A stretch of DNA of 64,000 bases from IMG/VR virus record IMGVR_UViG_3300020446_000004, positions 1 to 64,000 of that record. One strand, 5' to 3'. Position 1 is the first letter of the stretch. Each line of letters opens with the position of its first letter. The notes under the pieces are model-generated. The model ran no database searches, was not told where the DNA came from, and was given only the letters and a program-made list of their open reading frames with translations. The position numbers and the translations under genes were made by a program. Below are positions 35,401 to 43,831 of the stretch, one piece after another. The DNA is from a virus.

Positions 35401-38400
35401 ATTAACATTTCCTGTTCCATCTACAACTTCAACAAACAAGCAAAATGCAGTTGCACAGCTAATTGCAAACAGAGCATTTTTAGGTGCAGAAATCACAGCA
35501 TGGGCAGCGGTCAATCATGGTGGTGTAACATGGACAACTGAACATCAAAATGAAATACTTTATGCAGTTGATGCTTTGTGTTATGATATTATGTACGGTG
35601 GTACAAGTGCAAGTCATAATCAAGCAAGAAATTACGTTATCAACGGAAATAAAAGATATGAAGGTGCAGAGCAAGGAGCAACACAAGGTGCATTTGATAG
35701 GCTAGCAACAGTTGCAAGTCAAGTAATTCAAGAGACCACAGTAACTAAGTCAACTGGTAATTCAGCGACTCAAGATACATCAGGTACAGCGGCCACTGCA
35801 ACTGAAGGCACTCTTGCTCAAACCAATTTACAAATTATTGAAGATGTTATTACATCAGGCAATTTGCCTACAGATGCAGCAACTTATCCTGATGTAAATT
35901 TTGCAAATGCTGATCTTAGAGCGGCACAAATACAAATCAACAATGAAACAAAAGCTATTGCAATTGACACAGTTAGATACTTAGACAATACATATTCTGC
36001 ATTAGTCCAAGTACGTAGCACATATGATTACAGCAAAACTCTTTGTGCAAGAGATGTAAGAGAATATGTTTATGCCATGAAGTGGGACGCTCAATATTCA
36101 AGAAACTGGAAGACAACATATCGTGCTCCATTGATAGGTATTCCTGATAGATCAGATACAGAAATGGATTTCACAGGATGGTATAGATCTGCACTAGCGG
36201 CAAGATTGTATGCTAATAGTGTACTAGGATCACAAGAAGAAGACATGTACTATCTAAGAAATGGTACAGGATTAAGACTTCAGTCCTTGGATGGATTGCA
36301 AGGCGACTTACAATCTGAAAATGCATTTGGAACTAGAAGACCAACCGCAGGAGCATACGCTTCACTTGATCCAGGTTGGGGTCCAAAAGATGAAAGAGTG
36401 TGGATTACTGCACGTTCACCATATGTACAAAACGTTTCAACATTTGGCTACGCCGCTGTAGGTCAAAAGATTGATGGTGCATTACATGATGGCGGTAATG
36501 ACTCAATTGTTTCAAACGACTTTACACAAGTTATATCAGACGGTATTGGTGCATGGTTGCTTAACAACGGTAGAGCAGAACTTGTGTCAGTGTTTACATA
36601 CTATGCACACATAGGTTACTTGTGTGAAACAGGTGGTAGAGCTCGTGCAACAAATGGTAACAATTCATACGGAACATTTGGTTCAGTCGCTGAAGGTGTT
36701 GATCCAGATGAAATACCAGTAACAGCAATAGTTGATAATTCTACACAGTATAATGCAACAATAAGCAATGTGTTCACGAATACAGACGAATTGTTAAGAT
36801 TAGAATATTCGCATGCTGGTAATGATTACACAGAAGCAAAAATTGATATTTTTGGTGCTGGTACAGGTGAAGAATTAATAGCTGACGAATTTAGAGACGG
36901 AGCAATACATAGAATAGAAATTGGAGAAACAGTAGAATCTCCAAGTAATGCAGGTGGTACAAATTATACTATTGTTTCTAATACAGCACAAGCAGGAAGT
37001 TTAACAGATATCAACTTAGCAGCCACAGATGGTAGTTTGTCAAGTGCATATGTAGGTATGGCAATTTATATTACAGGTGGTGCTGGAGTTGGTAACTATG
37101 GTTACATTACATCATATAACTCAGGTAGTAAATTAGCCGCTGTAAGTAACAGATATGGTGTAAGTGGATGGAGTCACGTGGTTCCAGGAACAACTATTGT
37201 TGCTCCTAATAGTAGTTCAACATATCAAGTTGAACCAAGAATAGAAATACCAGAGCCTGCTAATTCTGCCGATGCGGCTACAAATATTGGTACTGATACA
37301 ATCAATAATGTTGAATTTGTAGAAACAGCGGCACAATACACAGGTGTTGCTTCAGAAAGTAATGGTGATGGTTCAGGCGCAACATTTAATGTTACACGTA
37401 ACGGAGCAAAATATTATGTAACAGTCGCTAATGGCGGTACAGAATACACAAGACTAGATACTACAACAATATTAGGTAGTAGTTTAGGAGGAGTTTCTCC
37501 AGATAACGATATAACAGTTACAGTGACCACAGTTAATGCAACAACTGGAGCTGTAGTAGATTTTGACTTTGCAGGAATAGGACAAAAAGGTTATTTTGTT
37601 GCCCTTGCAGATGGTAATTTTTATTTAAGCACAGATGGTAAAACTAACAACTGGACAAATAGAGTACGTGCAGGAAATCATTCAAAATTAGCAAGTGCTT
37701 TACAAAACGACGGATCAACTACATTTAAACCACACGCAGTTGTAGCAACAGCACCTAGCACAACTACACTACAAGTTTCTACAGACGAAACACTCACAAC
37801 TTGGACATCAATTGATGCAAACGGAATATCCACAGCTGGTACAGAAATGAGTGTAGCACACGGATATGTAGGGTTAGGAACAAATAAGTTTGTTGTTATA
37901 AGTAACGGCGACCAAGCTATTTCATATTCTACAGATGGCGGATCATCATGGACAGGTGTGTCTGCGGCATTACCTGCTACAGGATTTAATGCAATAACAT
38001 ACGGCAAAGGATTGTTTGTAGCAGTCAAATCAGGATCTAATGAAGCGGCAACATCAGTAGATGGAGAAACATGGACAGCAAGGACTCTACCACAATCTAA
38101 AGATTGGGAAGATGTTGTTTGGGGTAACGGAATATTTGTTGCTATAGCATCACAAGCAGGCGCAAATAACTTTGCATATAGTATAGACGGAATTACTTGG
38201 ACATCAGCAAGTGCTCCTGATGCAACAAAGCAACCAAGCGGCCTTGCATACGGACAAGGTGTATTTGTAGTAACATACAGCGATGACGAAACAAAATTTG
38301 CAGAATCATATGATGGTGTTACATGGTTTGACAGAACTGGATTAACAGATATAGGTGAAAGCGTTGCATTTGGAAATCCATGCACAGCAGGAGCAACAAC

Positions 38401-39511
38401 TCCAATTGGTAGATTCGTAAGTGTTGAGGATACTAGCAATACAGCCAAAGTAATCTACAGAGGTGCACCTGCACTTGGTAGAGCTGGTGTTGCAAACGAA
38501 AAGGTATTTGAAGTAAGAATGTTAGAACCAGGAAGTGGTTACGAAGGCACACCTCCTACAATTACTATAACAGATCCAGGCAATATTGAAGATGTCGTAT
38601 TGAATGCAAAAATTGGTAACGGAGCATTGTCTAATCCAACATTTGTAAATAGAGGCGGTAGCTTTATAACAGCAAGTGCTGAAATAGATGCGACAAATTC
38701 AAATGGTGGAGCAGACTTCTTACAAAGTGGACAGTTTGTTGCTGTAAGAAGATTATCAGCTACTCCTGTAAACGGATCTAATGTTGTGTTTGACAGTTTA
38801 CCAAACCAATTCTTTAAATTAGTTAACACTGTTTCACTTGTAGGTACTAACGATGGTTCTAAAACAGCATTTTTACAATTATCACCAGATATGAGCATTA
38901 CTGATGCACCTTCAGACGGTGATGCAGTAACTATGCGTATAAGATTTAGCCAAGTACGACTTACAGGACATGACTTCCTTGATATAGGTACAGGAGGCTT
39001 TACATCTACTAACTATCCAGGAGTGCCGGCTATTGCTCCAGATCAAACTAAAGAAACCAAAGACAGTGACGGTGGTAGAGTGTTCTTTACTGCAACTGAC
39101 CAAGATGGTAACTTTAGAGTTGGTGACTTGTTTAGTATTGAACAAGCAACAGGTGTTGCAACATTGAATGCGGAAGCATTTAACATTGCAGGACTTCAAG
39201 AACTTACACTTGGTGAAGTTACACTAGGTGGTAACAGTGCTTCAGTTACAGAGTTCTCGACAGACCCGTTCTTTACTGCTAACAGCGATAGTGTTGTTCC
39301 AACACAGCGAGCAGTTAAGGCATATATTGAAGCACAAATTGGTGGCGGTGGTGCTACCCTAAACGTCAACAGTGTTACAGCTGGTGACATTTTTATAAAC
39401 ACTAATCAAATTACAACGGTTAGTGGAGAACTGATAAATATAAAAGCAAATGTAAACTTCAGCAAGAGTGTACTTGGTTTACCAATTGCTTTTAACTACT
39501 TTTTAAGATAA
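32471..39511 (+). CDS. giant adhesin C-terminal subunit with expanded helical modules
   Basis: A 2346-residue protein, the largest here. It opens with the beta-helix strand PAECCIMGDELRAVNVQP that continues the 30219 product. Residues 195-1215 hold seven divergent helical modules of about 150 residues marked by C-x-x-D...D-x-x-x-GxNY-type motifs (near nt 33062, 33533, 33960, 34456, 35106, 35540 and 36025). Then come the DPGWGPKDERVWITARSPY block near 1300, BNR-like DG-x-TW repeats near 1710-1970 and the DQDGNFRVGDLFSIEQATG end domain, all shared with the 24603 paralogue. Start by TAATG overlap with GGCGGAGG upstream. Confidence 0.7.
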   Translation: MATVYETIQDLGKIITDAVTAGNSTNIPARAIRKTLIKVTTGQYREVLPIIVPAECCIMGDELRAVNVQPRKATNSTLTPRSDYKYSSKALERIEKVVGNVAAGLTMTPTTGNTLTQTVAYPYAETPQAWEGVTRQVRGIRRSIDAQLGDKLYAELPKPWEMTNTNAGRGRDLFLLNKQFIQTETTAYIAENYPNMKYGRTKCKQDIGFLLDAVAYDLTFGGNWQSVIAGNAYYTGTQLNIPADTKAATLAAYGFLKQLVQTVQRNITVTPLLQTDVAQIAGTGGTASESTTIGNLFDDIIDIIDNGIGAVSIVYPSVANTNALTFADSNDIDSNKAAVALDTIDFINYNFGSYKHDSSICRRDLEILSEGAQNDVLTGSNYNALQAGRAYNRVSSTYLLGAQKTQTVGAIRKYRDEIIDDLTDATYITRTRNFYNEVIDIIQNGLTAANTATFPSYNSAQDKQDAMTNLTANKTFIEDDVIQYVENTYNNPPGSFIYDSDNLRKYVGDAVEGMAFDIMYGGNIAQVRTAKSFFDEPGTVREAFLITGKATQYAGALTHMSSICQQIVQEQAVTKQTGNTQTQSTAGSPASATEATQVNTFLTESINALNAGVATGISSITEVTSTETGQTATDYALFDTNRDSIIATVLQYVTDTYNDFKYNHAKCTNDLSDIFDAARYDAMLDTNYASIITALSYRRANSGKTIGDQKDATIAAHKFAFKQMKALLNDGSIRQEAMTRQLDETLQWMNDIMWTASPEGANKQVADPEIYNSNYQLETNKEWLVQEAINEADQCYRAAVSKVEANGTVHVADTSWLTPNMEVKFFNYDDSTSAVAEIGTTTETAFYVKEIVNDTSFTVSTSVNGSAFTFDPTQSAYQYNKGKCRRDTGYILEGVGYDIALGTNYNAVTSGNLYRQSYASESFGAQLVQTTAGINFSKARVAELYKVRTSTTGLSRANAAFTEIVDILNNGLGNANALTFPVPSTTSTNKQNAVAQLIANRAFLGAEITAWAAVNHGGVTWTTEHQNEILYAVDALCYDIMYGGTSASHNQARNYVINGNKRYEGAEQGATQGAFDRLATVASQVIQETTVTKSTGNSATQDTSGTAATATEGTLAQTNLQIIEDVITSGNLPTDAATYPDVNFANADLRAAQIQINNETKAIAIDTVRYLDNTYSALVQVRSTYDYSKTLCARDVREYVYAMKWDAQYSRNWKTTYRAPLIGIPDRSDTEMDFTGWYRSALAARLYANSVLGSQEEDMYYLRNGTGLRLQSLDGLQGDLQSENAFGTRRPTAGAYASLDPGWGPKDERVWITARSPYVQNVSTFGYAAVGQKIDGALHDGGNDSIVSNDFTQVISDGIGAWLLNNGRAELVSVFTYYAHIGYLCETGGRARATNGNNSYGTFGSVAEGVDPDEIPVTAIVDNSTQYNATISNVFTNTDELLRLEYSHAGNDYTEAKIDIFGAGTGEELIADEFRDGAIHRIEIGETVESPSNAGGTNYTIVSNTAQAGSLTDINLAATDGSLSSAYVGMAIYITGGAGVGNYGYITSYNSGSKLAAVSNRYGVSGWSHVVPGTTIVAPNSSSTYQVEPRIEIPEPANSADAATNIGTDTINNVEFVETAAQYTGVASESNGDGSGATFNVTRNGAKYYVTVANGGTEYTRLDTTTILGSSLGGVSPDNDITVTVTTVNATTGAVVDFDFAGIGQKGYFVALADGNFYLSTDGKTNNWTNRVRAGNHSKLASALQNDGSTTFKPHAVVATAPSTTTLQVSTDETLTTWTSIDANGISTAGTEMSVAHGYVGLGTNKFVVISNGDQAISYSTDGGSSWTGVSAALPATGFNAITYGKGLFVAVKSGSNEAATSVDGETWTARTLPQSKDWEDVVWGNGIFVAIASQAGANNFAYSIDGITWTSASAPDATKQPSGLAYGQGVFVVTYSDDETKFAESYDGVTWFDRTGLTDIGESVAFGNPCTAGATTPIGRFVSVEDTSNTAKVIYRGAPALGRAGVANEKVFEVRMLEPGSGYEGTPPTITITDPGNIEDVVLNAKIGNGALSNPTFVNRGGSFITASAEIDATNSNGGADFLQSGQFVAVRRLSATPVNGSNVVFDSLPNQFFKLVNTVSLVGTNDGSKTAFLQLSPDMSITDAPSDGDAVTMRIRFSQVRLTGHDFLDIGTGGFTSTNYPGVPAIAPDQTKETKDSDGGRVFFTATDQDGNFRVGDLFSIEQATGVATLNAEAFNIAGLQELTLGEVTLGGNSASVTEFSTDPFFTANSDSVVPTQRAVKAYIEAQIGGGGATLNVNSVTAGDIFINTNQITTVSGELINIKANVNFSKSVLGLPIAFNYFLR

Positions 39512-39526
39512 ACGGAGAAAAATAAA

Positions 39527-39847
39527 ATGGCAACTGGAATATTAGGAACAGCAGATTTAGCAGCAGCAGCAAATGCAACTGTGTACACTGTGCCTGCAGA
39601 TACGTTTTCAGTAGTAACTGTAAACATTACGAACAGGAACAGTGCATCACGTGATATTAGACTTGCTGTAGCCGCTACAGGCACACCAACTAATGCTGAA
39701 TATTTAGAATATGATACTGAACTACTAGGAAACGGTAGTTTAGAAAGAGGCGGTATCGTACTTGATGCGACAAAACAAATTGTTTGTTATTCAAACAGTA
39801 CTGATGTAAATGTTGTAGTGTATGGTATAGAAACAGCAACTACATAA
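39527..39847 (+). CDS. small beta-rich virion-type protein
   Basis: A 106-residue protein (MATGILGTADLAAAANATVY), Thr/Val/Asn-rich, likely one beta-sandwich. It is the third protein of this size and pattern beside giant fibres (others at 14488 and 23835). GGAGAAAAATAA precedes the ATG. An accessory or trimerisation partner of the fibres is my inference. Confidence 0.5.
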   Translation: MATGILGTADLAAAANATVYTVPADTFSVVTVNITNRNSASRDIRLAVAATGTPTNAEYLEYDTELLGNGSLERGGIVLDATKQIVCYSNSTDVNVVVYGIETATT

Positions 39848-39857
39848 AGGAGCAACT

Positions 39858-40559
39858 ATGCGTAGAATTAACACAGGAACAGTAGGAAGACCGCTACTTG
39901 CAAGACTGGTAAGTATTGATAATAAAATATCAAGCCTTGTTCCGAATGAAAATATTACAATTGAACCAAATGGTTCAGGTGATGTTATAATACCTAGTAA
40001 TCCTCAACTATTAGTACAAAACACAGATAACTCTACAACTACTGCAACAGGTGGAGCAGTGTTTAGTGGAGGTATTGGTGTAGCAAATAACATTTATTCG
40101 GGTGGTAATATAAATTCCACAGGACATTTAACAACACAATATCTAACAGCGGCAAATTCAACTCATATGACTATACCAAGTGGTACAACAGCACAGCGAC
40201 CTGGTTCTCCGACAGAAGGCATGGTGCGTTTTAACACTGATTATGGACATTTAGAATGGTACAACGGCACAAGTTGGACAGTAGGTGGTTTCCAAGATGT
40301 TACTGTATCATCAAGCAGAACAACATTAAGTTGGCAAACAAATTGGGTACAAGGAAACTATACAGTTACATTACCAAGTGCGCCGGCAAGAGGTGATAGA
40401 GTAAGATTTTTCTTAGTAAGCGGTTCTAACATGACTGTTGCAAGGAATGGTAAATTAATTAACAGTGATGCAAGTAATCTAACAGTTACAACAGAGGACG
40501 CGGCTTTTGAATTAGTGTTTAACAATGACACATACGGATGGCGAATCTTTACAATCTAA
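39858..40559 (+). CDS. short tail fibre-like protein
   Basis: A 233-residue protein starting MRRINTGTVGRPLLARLVSI. Residues 25-80 carry the fibre motif NITIEPNGSGDVIIP. Near 112-140 is the SGTTAQRPGSPTEGMVRFN...GHLEWYNGTSWT pattern shared with other fibres here. The C-terminal 85 residues are a compact beta domain (RGDRVRFFLVSGSNMTVARN) that may be a tip domain. It directly precedes the cysteine-rich triplet and has a GGAGCAACT site. Confidence 0.55.
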   Translation: MRRINTGTVGRPLLARLVSIDNKISSLVPNENITIEPNGSGDVIIPSNPQLLVQNTDNSTTTATGGAVFSGGIGVANNIYSGGNINSTGHLTTQYLTAANSTHMTIPSGTTAQRPGSPTEGMVRFNTDYGHLEWYNGTSWTVGGFQDVTVSSSRTTLSWQTNWVQGNYTVTLPSAPARGDRVRFFLVSGSNMTVARNGKLINSDASNLTVTTEDAAFELVFNNDTYGWRIFTI

Positions 40560-40571
40560 TAGGAGTTTTGA

Positions 40572-41354
40572 ATGGCCACATATGAAAGTTATAAAAAAGT
40601 CACAAACGAACAGATTATTGACGGTACTGTTACTGAAGATAAACTTGGTACCGATGTAAGACATAGATTATGCACTAAATGGTTAATAGGCAACGCTTGT
40701 CGTTGTTCTGCAGGGTGTTGTTGTTTATGGACAGTACCTGCATGTACTAGACGTGTTTATTTTGAACTTTGGGCGGCAGGAGGCAATGGCCAAGGTGCAT
40801 GCTCATGTAACAGATGTCACCATTACCAAGGTGCTGGTGGCGGTTCTTACAATTCAAAAATGGTTTCAACTACACCCGGATGCCAATACAGAATGTGTGC
40901 AGGTGGGGTATATCGTTGCCTAAGTAGAAACTGCTCATCATGTAATGGTTGTATATCTTATGTTTGCGGATACAATGCATGTCAACTTTGTACAGTTGGC
41001 GGACGTTGTGCAAATGCAAATACAGATTGGACACATTATTGTATGAGTTGTTGGACCTGTTGTATTGCACCAGGATGCGGCACAGGTAGAGGTGATTTTC
41101 ATATTATGAGTCACACTGGGCATTTTAGCGGAATATTTAACTGTCATTGTCACCATCAATATGTAAGACCAACAGCGGCTCCTTTCCTAGGAGGAAATGT
41201 TGCAACATCACAATCTGTGTGTTGGATACGCTGTGGTTGTTGGATTGCACCTCCAGGACACGGTGGACAAGGTGCTATGACATCATACTGTGGACGTTGT
41301 TGTGGACAAGGTGGTACAGGTGGACCAGGAGTTGTAAAATTAACATTTACGTAA
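40572..41354 (+). CDS. cysteine-rich adhesin-like protein, copy 1
   Basis: A 260-residue protein with 33 cysteines (about 13%). A short N-terminal adaptor (MATYESYKKVTNEQIIDGTV) resembles the attachment part of small fibre proteins. From residue 35 come clusters CRCSAGCCC, FELWAAGGNGQGACSCNRCHH, RCLSRNCSSCNGC, CWTCC, HCHH, CWIRCGCW and CGRCCGQGGTGGPG. Its framework (TVP...VYFELW-x-AGGNG...GG...GQGGTGGPG) is that of glycine-rich phage adhesin domains, with many glycine-loop positions replaced by Cys. The spacing could bind metals or form a disulfide net. Function unknown; a receptor-binding tip is inferred. First of three tandem copies. Confidence 0.65.
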   Translation: MATYESYKKVTNEQIIDGTVTEDKLGTDVRHRLCTKWLIGNACRCSAGCCCLWTVPACTRRVYFELWAAGGNGQGACSCNRCHHYQGAGGGSYNSKMVSTTPGCQYRMCAGGVYRCLSRNCSSCNGCISYVCGYNACQLCTVGGRCANANTDWTHYCMSCWTCCIAPGCGTGRGDFHIMSHTGHFSGIFNCHCHHQYVRPTAAPFLGGNVATSQSVCWIRCGCWIAPPGHGGQGAMTSYCGRCCGQGGTGGPGVVKLTFT

Positions 41355-41364
41355 GGAATAATTA

Positions 41365-42144
41365 ATGGCTACATATGCAAGTTATAAGAAAGTACACGGT
41401 GATCAATTCGTAAATGGTACGTTAACGGATAATGACATCAATTCAAATACTTTGAATAATTTTGGTGTAAAATGGTTTCATGGTATTCCATGCAGATGTT
41501 CATCTGGTTGTTGCTGTAATTGGACAGTGCCAACAGGTGTATGTAGAATGACAATTGAACTATGGGGAGCAGGAGGCAACGGAGCTGGTGCTTGTTCATG
41601 TAATAGATGTCATCATTTCAAGGCTGCTATGGGAGGAAGTCATAACACAAAAACCATTGCTACTGCACCGGGTTGTACATATAGTGTATGTGCGGCAGGA
41701 GTATACAGATGTTTAAGCCGTGAATGCACAGGTTGTAACGGTTGTACAACATATATGAACGGTTATAATTTAAGCGGATTCTGTGCATGCGGAGGCTATA
41801 GATCAGAAGCTAATACAGCATGGTCAAATGGGTGTTTTGGAACAAATGCATATTGTAGATGTCCTACCCATAACAACGGAGATATGTATGTGGTATCACA
41901 AAATCCTGCATTTAGTACAGCAGGCACATACTGTCATTGTCACCCACAAGAAATTCATCAAGGTGTTGCACCTATCATAGGAGGTATATCCAGCCAAGGT
42001 ATTAGACAATGTTGGATGCGTTGTGCTTGTTGGAGTGTTCCATACGGCACAGGAGGACAGAGTGCAATGAACACATTCTGCGGACGTTGTTGCGGTCAAG
42101 GAGGCACCGGTGGCGGCGGCTTAGTTAGGATTACTTATATTTAG
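41365..42144 (+). CDS. cysteine-rich adhesin-like protein, copy 2
   Basis: A 259-residue paralogue of copy 1, with 28 cysteines. The frame is shared in order: adaptor MATYASYKKVHGDQFVNGTL, CRCSSGCCC, IELWGAGGNGAGACSCNRCHH, YRCLSRECTGCNGC, YCHCH, CWMRCACW and CGRCCGQGGTGGGG. The middle region (about residues 130-200) differs most, as expected for a variable binding surface. The start follows TAAGGAATAATT, 10 nt after copy 1. Divergence among copies shows an old duplication under selection to keep the cysteines. Confidence 0.65.
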   Translation: MATYASYKKVHGDQFVNGTLTDNDINSNTLNNFGVKWFHGIPCRCSSGCCCNWTVPTGVCRMTIELWGAGGNGAGACSCNRCHHFKAAMGGSHNTKTIATAPGCTYSVCAAGVYRCLSRECTGCNGCTTYMNGYNLSGFCACGGYRSEANTAWSNGCFGTNAYCRCPTHNNGDMYVVSQNPAFSTAGTYCHCHPQEIHQGVAPIIGGISSQGIRQCWMRCACWSVPYGTGGQSAMNTFCGRCCGQGGTGGGGLVRITYI

Positions 42145-42152
42145 GATAAAAT

Positions 42153-42962
42153 ATGGCAAGTTATAGAAGTTACAAAAAAGTTACAAGCAGTCAAATTGTT
42201 GATGGTGCAGTTGATTCAAATAATTTTGTCAACGGTGTACGAGATAATTGGTGTGTAAAATGGACATACGGAAATCCTTGTAGATGTTCTGCAGGATGCT
42301 GTTGTTTGTTTACTATGCCGTCAAATACTAGAAATGCAACATTTGAACTTTGGGGTGCAGGCGGTAACGGCAATGGGGCATGTTCATGTAACAGATGTCA
42401 TCATACAAAACCACCAGGAGGTGGTGCATACACAAGCAAGCACGTACAGACTAATGCTGGATGCACATACAGAATGTGTGCCGCAGGAGTTTATAGATGC
42501 TTGAGTAGAGAATGTTATGGATGTAACGGCTGTAGTTCTTTTGTTTGTGGATATGGATTATGTGTCTGTGCATGTGGCGGGCAATTAGGCTGTGCAAACA
42601 CTGCATGGACTGATCAGTGTCATAGTACTATGCCATACTGTGTTAGACCAGGATGTAACGGTACAAGTTCAAGTGGAGATTACGTAGGTTATACACACGG
42701 TGGTAACTTCCAAGGACAGTCATCATTTATGTATCCTGGATGGGCTTGCCACTGTTGGAAGCATAATGGGCATTCAACAGGTGCAGTAAGATTAAACACA
42801 GGATATGCAGAACAAAATTCAAACGTATGTTGGATTAGATGTGGTTGTTGGATTGTACCCTACGGAATGGGTGGACAATCAGCAACATCAAACTATTGTG
42901 GTAGATGTTGTGGCCAGGGTGGAACCGGTGGTCCAGGACTAGTGAAACTGACGTACTTTTAA
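42153..42962 (+). CDS. cysteine-rich adhesin-like protein, copy 3
   Basis: A 269-residue third paralogue, with 31 cysteines. It shares MASYRSYKKVTSSQIVDGAV, CRCSAGCCC, FELWGAGGNGNGACSCNRCHH, YRCLSRECYGCNGC, CWIRCGCW and CGRCCGQGGTGGPG. The central part is longest here, with inserted Ser/Gly/Tyr loops (near residues 170-200). It ends the adhesin series; the next gene is a tail-assembly-chaperone-like protein behind an AATAAATA box. The start has AGGATAAAAT upstream. Confidence 0.65.
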   Translation: MASYRSYKKVTSSQIVDGAVDSNNFVNGVRDNWCVKWTYGNPCRCSAGCCCLFTMPSNTRNATFELWGAGGNGNGACSCNRCHHTKPPGGGAYTSKHVQTNAGCTYRMCAAGVYRCLSRECYGCNGCSSFVCGYGLCVCACGGQLGCANTAWTDQCHSTMPYCVRPGCNGTSSSGDYVGYTHGGNFQGQSSFMYPGWACHCWKHNGHSTGAVRLNTGYAEQNSNVCWIRCGCWIVPYGMGGQSATSNYCGRCCGQGGTGGPGLVKLTYF

Positions 42963-42969
42963 ATAAATA
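42962..42969 (+). promoter_or_regulatory. late promoter element AATAAATA
   Basis: AATAAATAT overlapping the end of cysteine-rich copy 3, 21 nt before the next ATG, with AAGGAGAAAA between. Confidence 0.5.
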
Positions 42970-42990
42970 TATTAACAAGGAGAAAACATT

Positions 42991-43719
42991 ATGCCAATGG
43001 TACAATTTGAATATACATACGATATACCGAATGAATTGTGTGTTGATCATACGTTTACTGATGGAAAAACGCGGACAGCTACATATGACGGTCCAGACAA
43101 ACTTTTCTTCATTGTAAACAATGCAACGGGCAAAGAAGAATTAGGACCTATTACTGAGATAGAAAAAAATGACGGCAGACCAGTGCCAGATGATTGTAGA
43201 TACGTAGAAATCGACTGCATTAAAAATCCAGTATTATGTCAACTTAGAGGACCTATTATTGACGAAATGGAAGAGGATCATACTGGAGAAGCAACGCCAA
43301 CAGGAGCAAAAGATATAACAGGATATGCAAAATTTACATATCAAACACCTGTACTTCCTTATCAATTTATAGATAGAGAAAAGATTACGTTTGCCGAAGA
43401 TGGTACACCTACTTTACCTACTAGAGAACCTAGAGATACTGTCATGGGAATAGACGTTGAAAGAGATCTTACATGGGATGATGTAAGAGCAAAAAGAGAT
43501 TCATTGTTAAAAAACAGTGATGCAGAAATTGTTGATGACATGCCAACTGATCTAAAAAATGCTTGGAAAGATTATAGACAGAGACTGCGTGACTGGCCTA
43601 ATACAATGCAATCAAATGGCATTCCACCATTGTTTGCTTATTACATGGAACCAATACAAGTTGGTGCAGATCCAGAAACAGGAATGATAGATCCAGATAC
43701 AACATCAATTATTATGTAA
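42991..43719 (+). CDS. protein with phage tail-assembly-chaperone-like C-terminal domain
   Basis: A 242-residue protein. Residues 1-150 form an unknown beta-rich part with three Cys near 70-80. About 160-210 read LTWDDVRAKRDSLLKNSDAE then DLKNAWKDYRQRLRDWP. This fits the R-x-x-RD-x-LL...D...W-x-x-YRQ-x-LRD-x-P pattern of the phage tail assembly chaperone family found next to fibre genes in many phages. A role in folding or attaching the adhesins upstream is inferred. A terminator follows the stop. Confidence 0.6.
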   Translation: MPMVQFEYTYDIPNELCVDHTFTDGKTRTATYDGPDKLFFIVNNATGKEELGPITEIEKNDGRPVPDDCRYVEIDCIKNPVLCQLRGPIIDEMEEDHTGEATPTGAKDITGYAKFTYQTPVLPYQFIDREKITFAEDGTPTLPTREPRDTVMGIDVERDLTWDDVRAKRDSLLKNSDAEIVDDMPTDLKNAWKDYRQRLRDWPNTMQSNGIPPLFAYYMEPIQVGADPETGMIDPDTTSIIM

Positions 43720-43723
43720 TGTT

Positions 43724-43750
43724 AAAGCGAGGGTAAGTCTCTCGCTTTTA
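43724..43750 (+). terminator. Rho-independent terminator ending the adhesin block
   Basis: Stem AAAGCGAG/CTCGCTTT (8 bp), loop GGTAAGTCT, then a T-rich TTTTACTCCTTT tail. It separates the adhesin block from the sugar-modification operon. Confidence 0.75.
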
Positions 43751-43771
43751 CTCCTTTCCTAAAAATTTACC

Positions 43772-43779
43772 AATAAATA
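43772..43779 (+). promoter_or_regulatory. late promoter element AATAAATA
   Basis: CAATAAATAT placed immediately upstream of a sigma70-like promoter, so the operon that follows may be read both early and late. Confidence 0.5.
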
Positions 43780-43781
43780 TC

Positions 43782-43810
43782 TTGCATTATCAAATATCTT
43801 GTGTTATACT
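43782..43810 (+). promoter_or_regulatory. sigma70-like promoter of the sugar operon
   Basis: TTGCAT (43782-43787), a 17-nt spacer, then TATACT (43805-43810). The AAGGAG ribosome binding site at 43820-43825 and a TTG start follow. Only this and the ncRNA promoter in the window have clear -35/-10 pairs. Confidence 0.65.
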
Positions 43811-43831
43811 TAACACTATAAGGAGTTTATT

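Noticed and set aside
37678-38448. - strand open frame of 256 codons inside the giant adhesin
   Set aside because: Antisense of Thr/Ala/Gly-rich coding sequence; no start signal and no protein-like motifs, while the + frame carries BNR-like repeats.
40572-42962. Cysteine-rich genes as ferredoxin, zinc-ribbon or metallothionein
   Set aside because: Spacing does not follow Fe-S or zinc-ribbon patterns, and the length and adhesin-like beta framework do not fit metallothionein.
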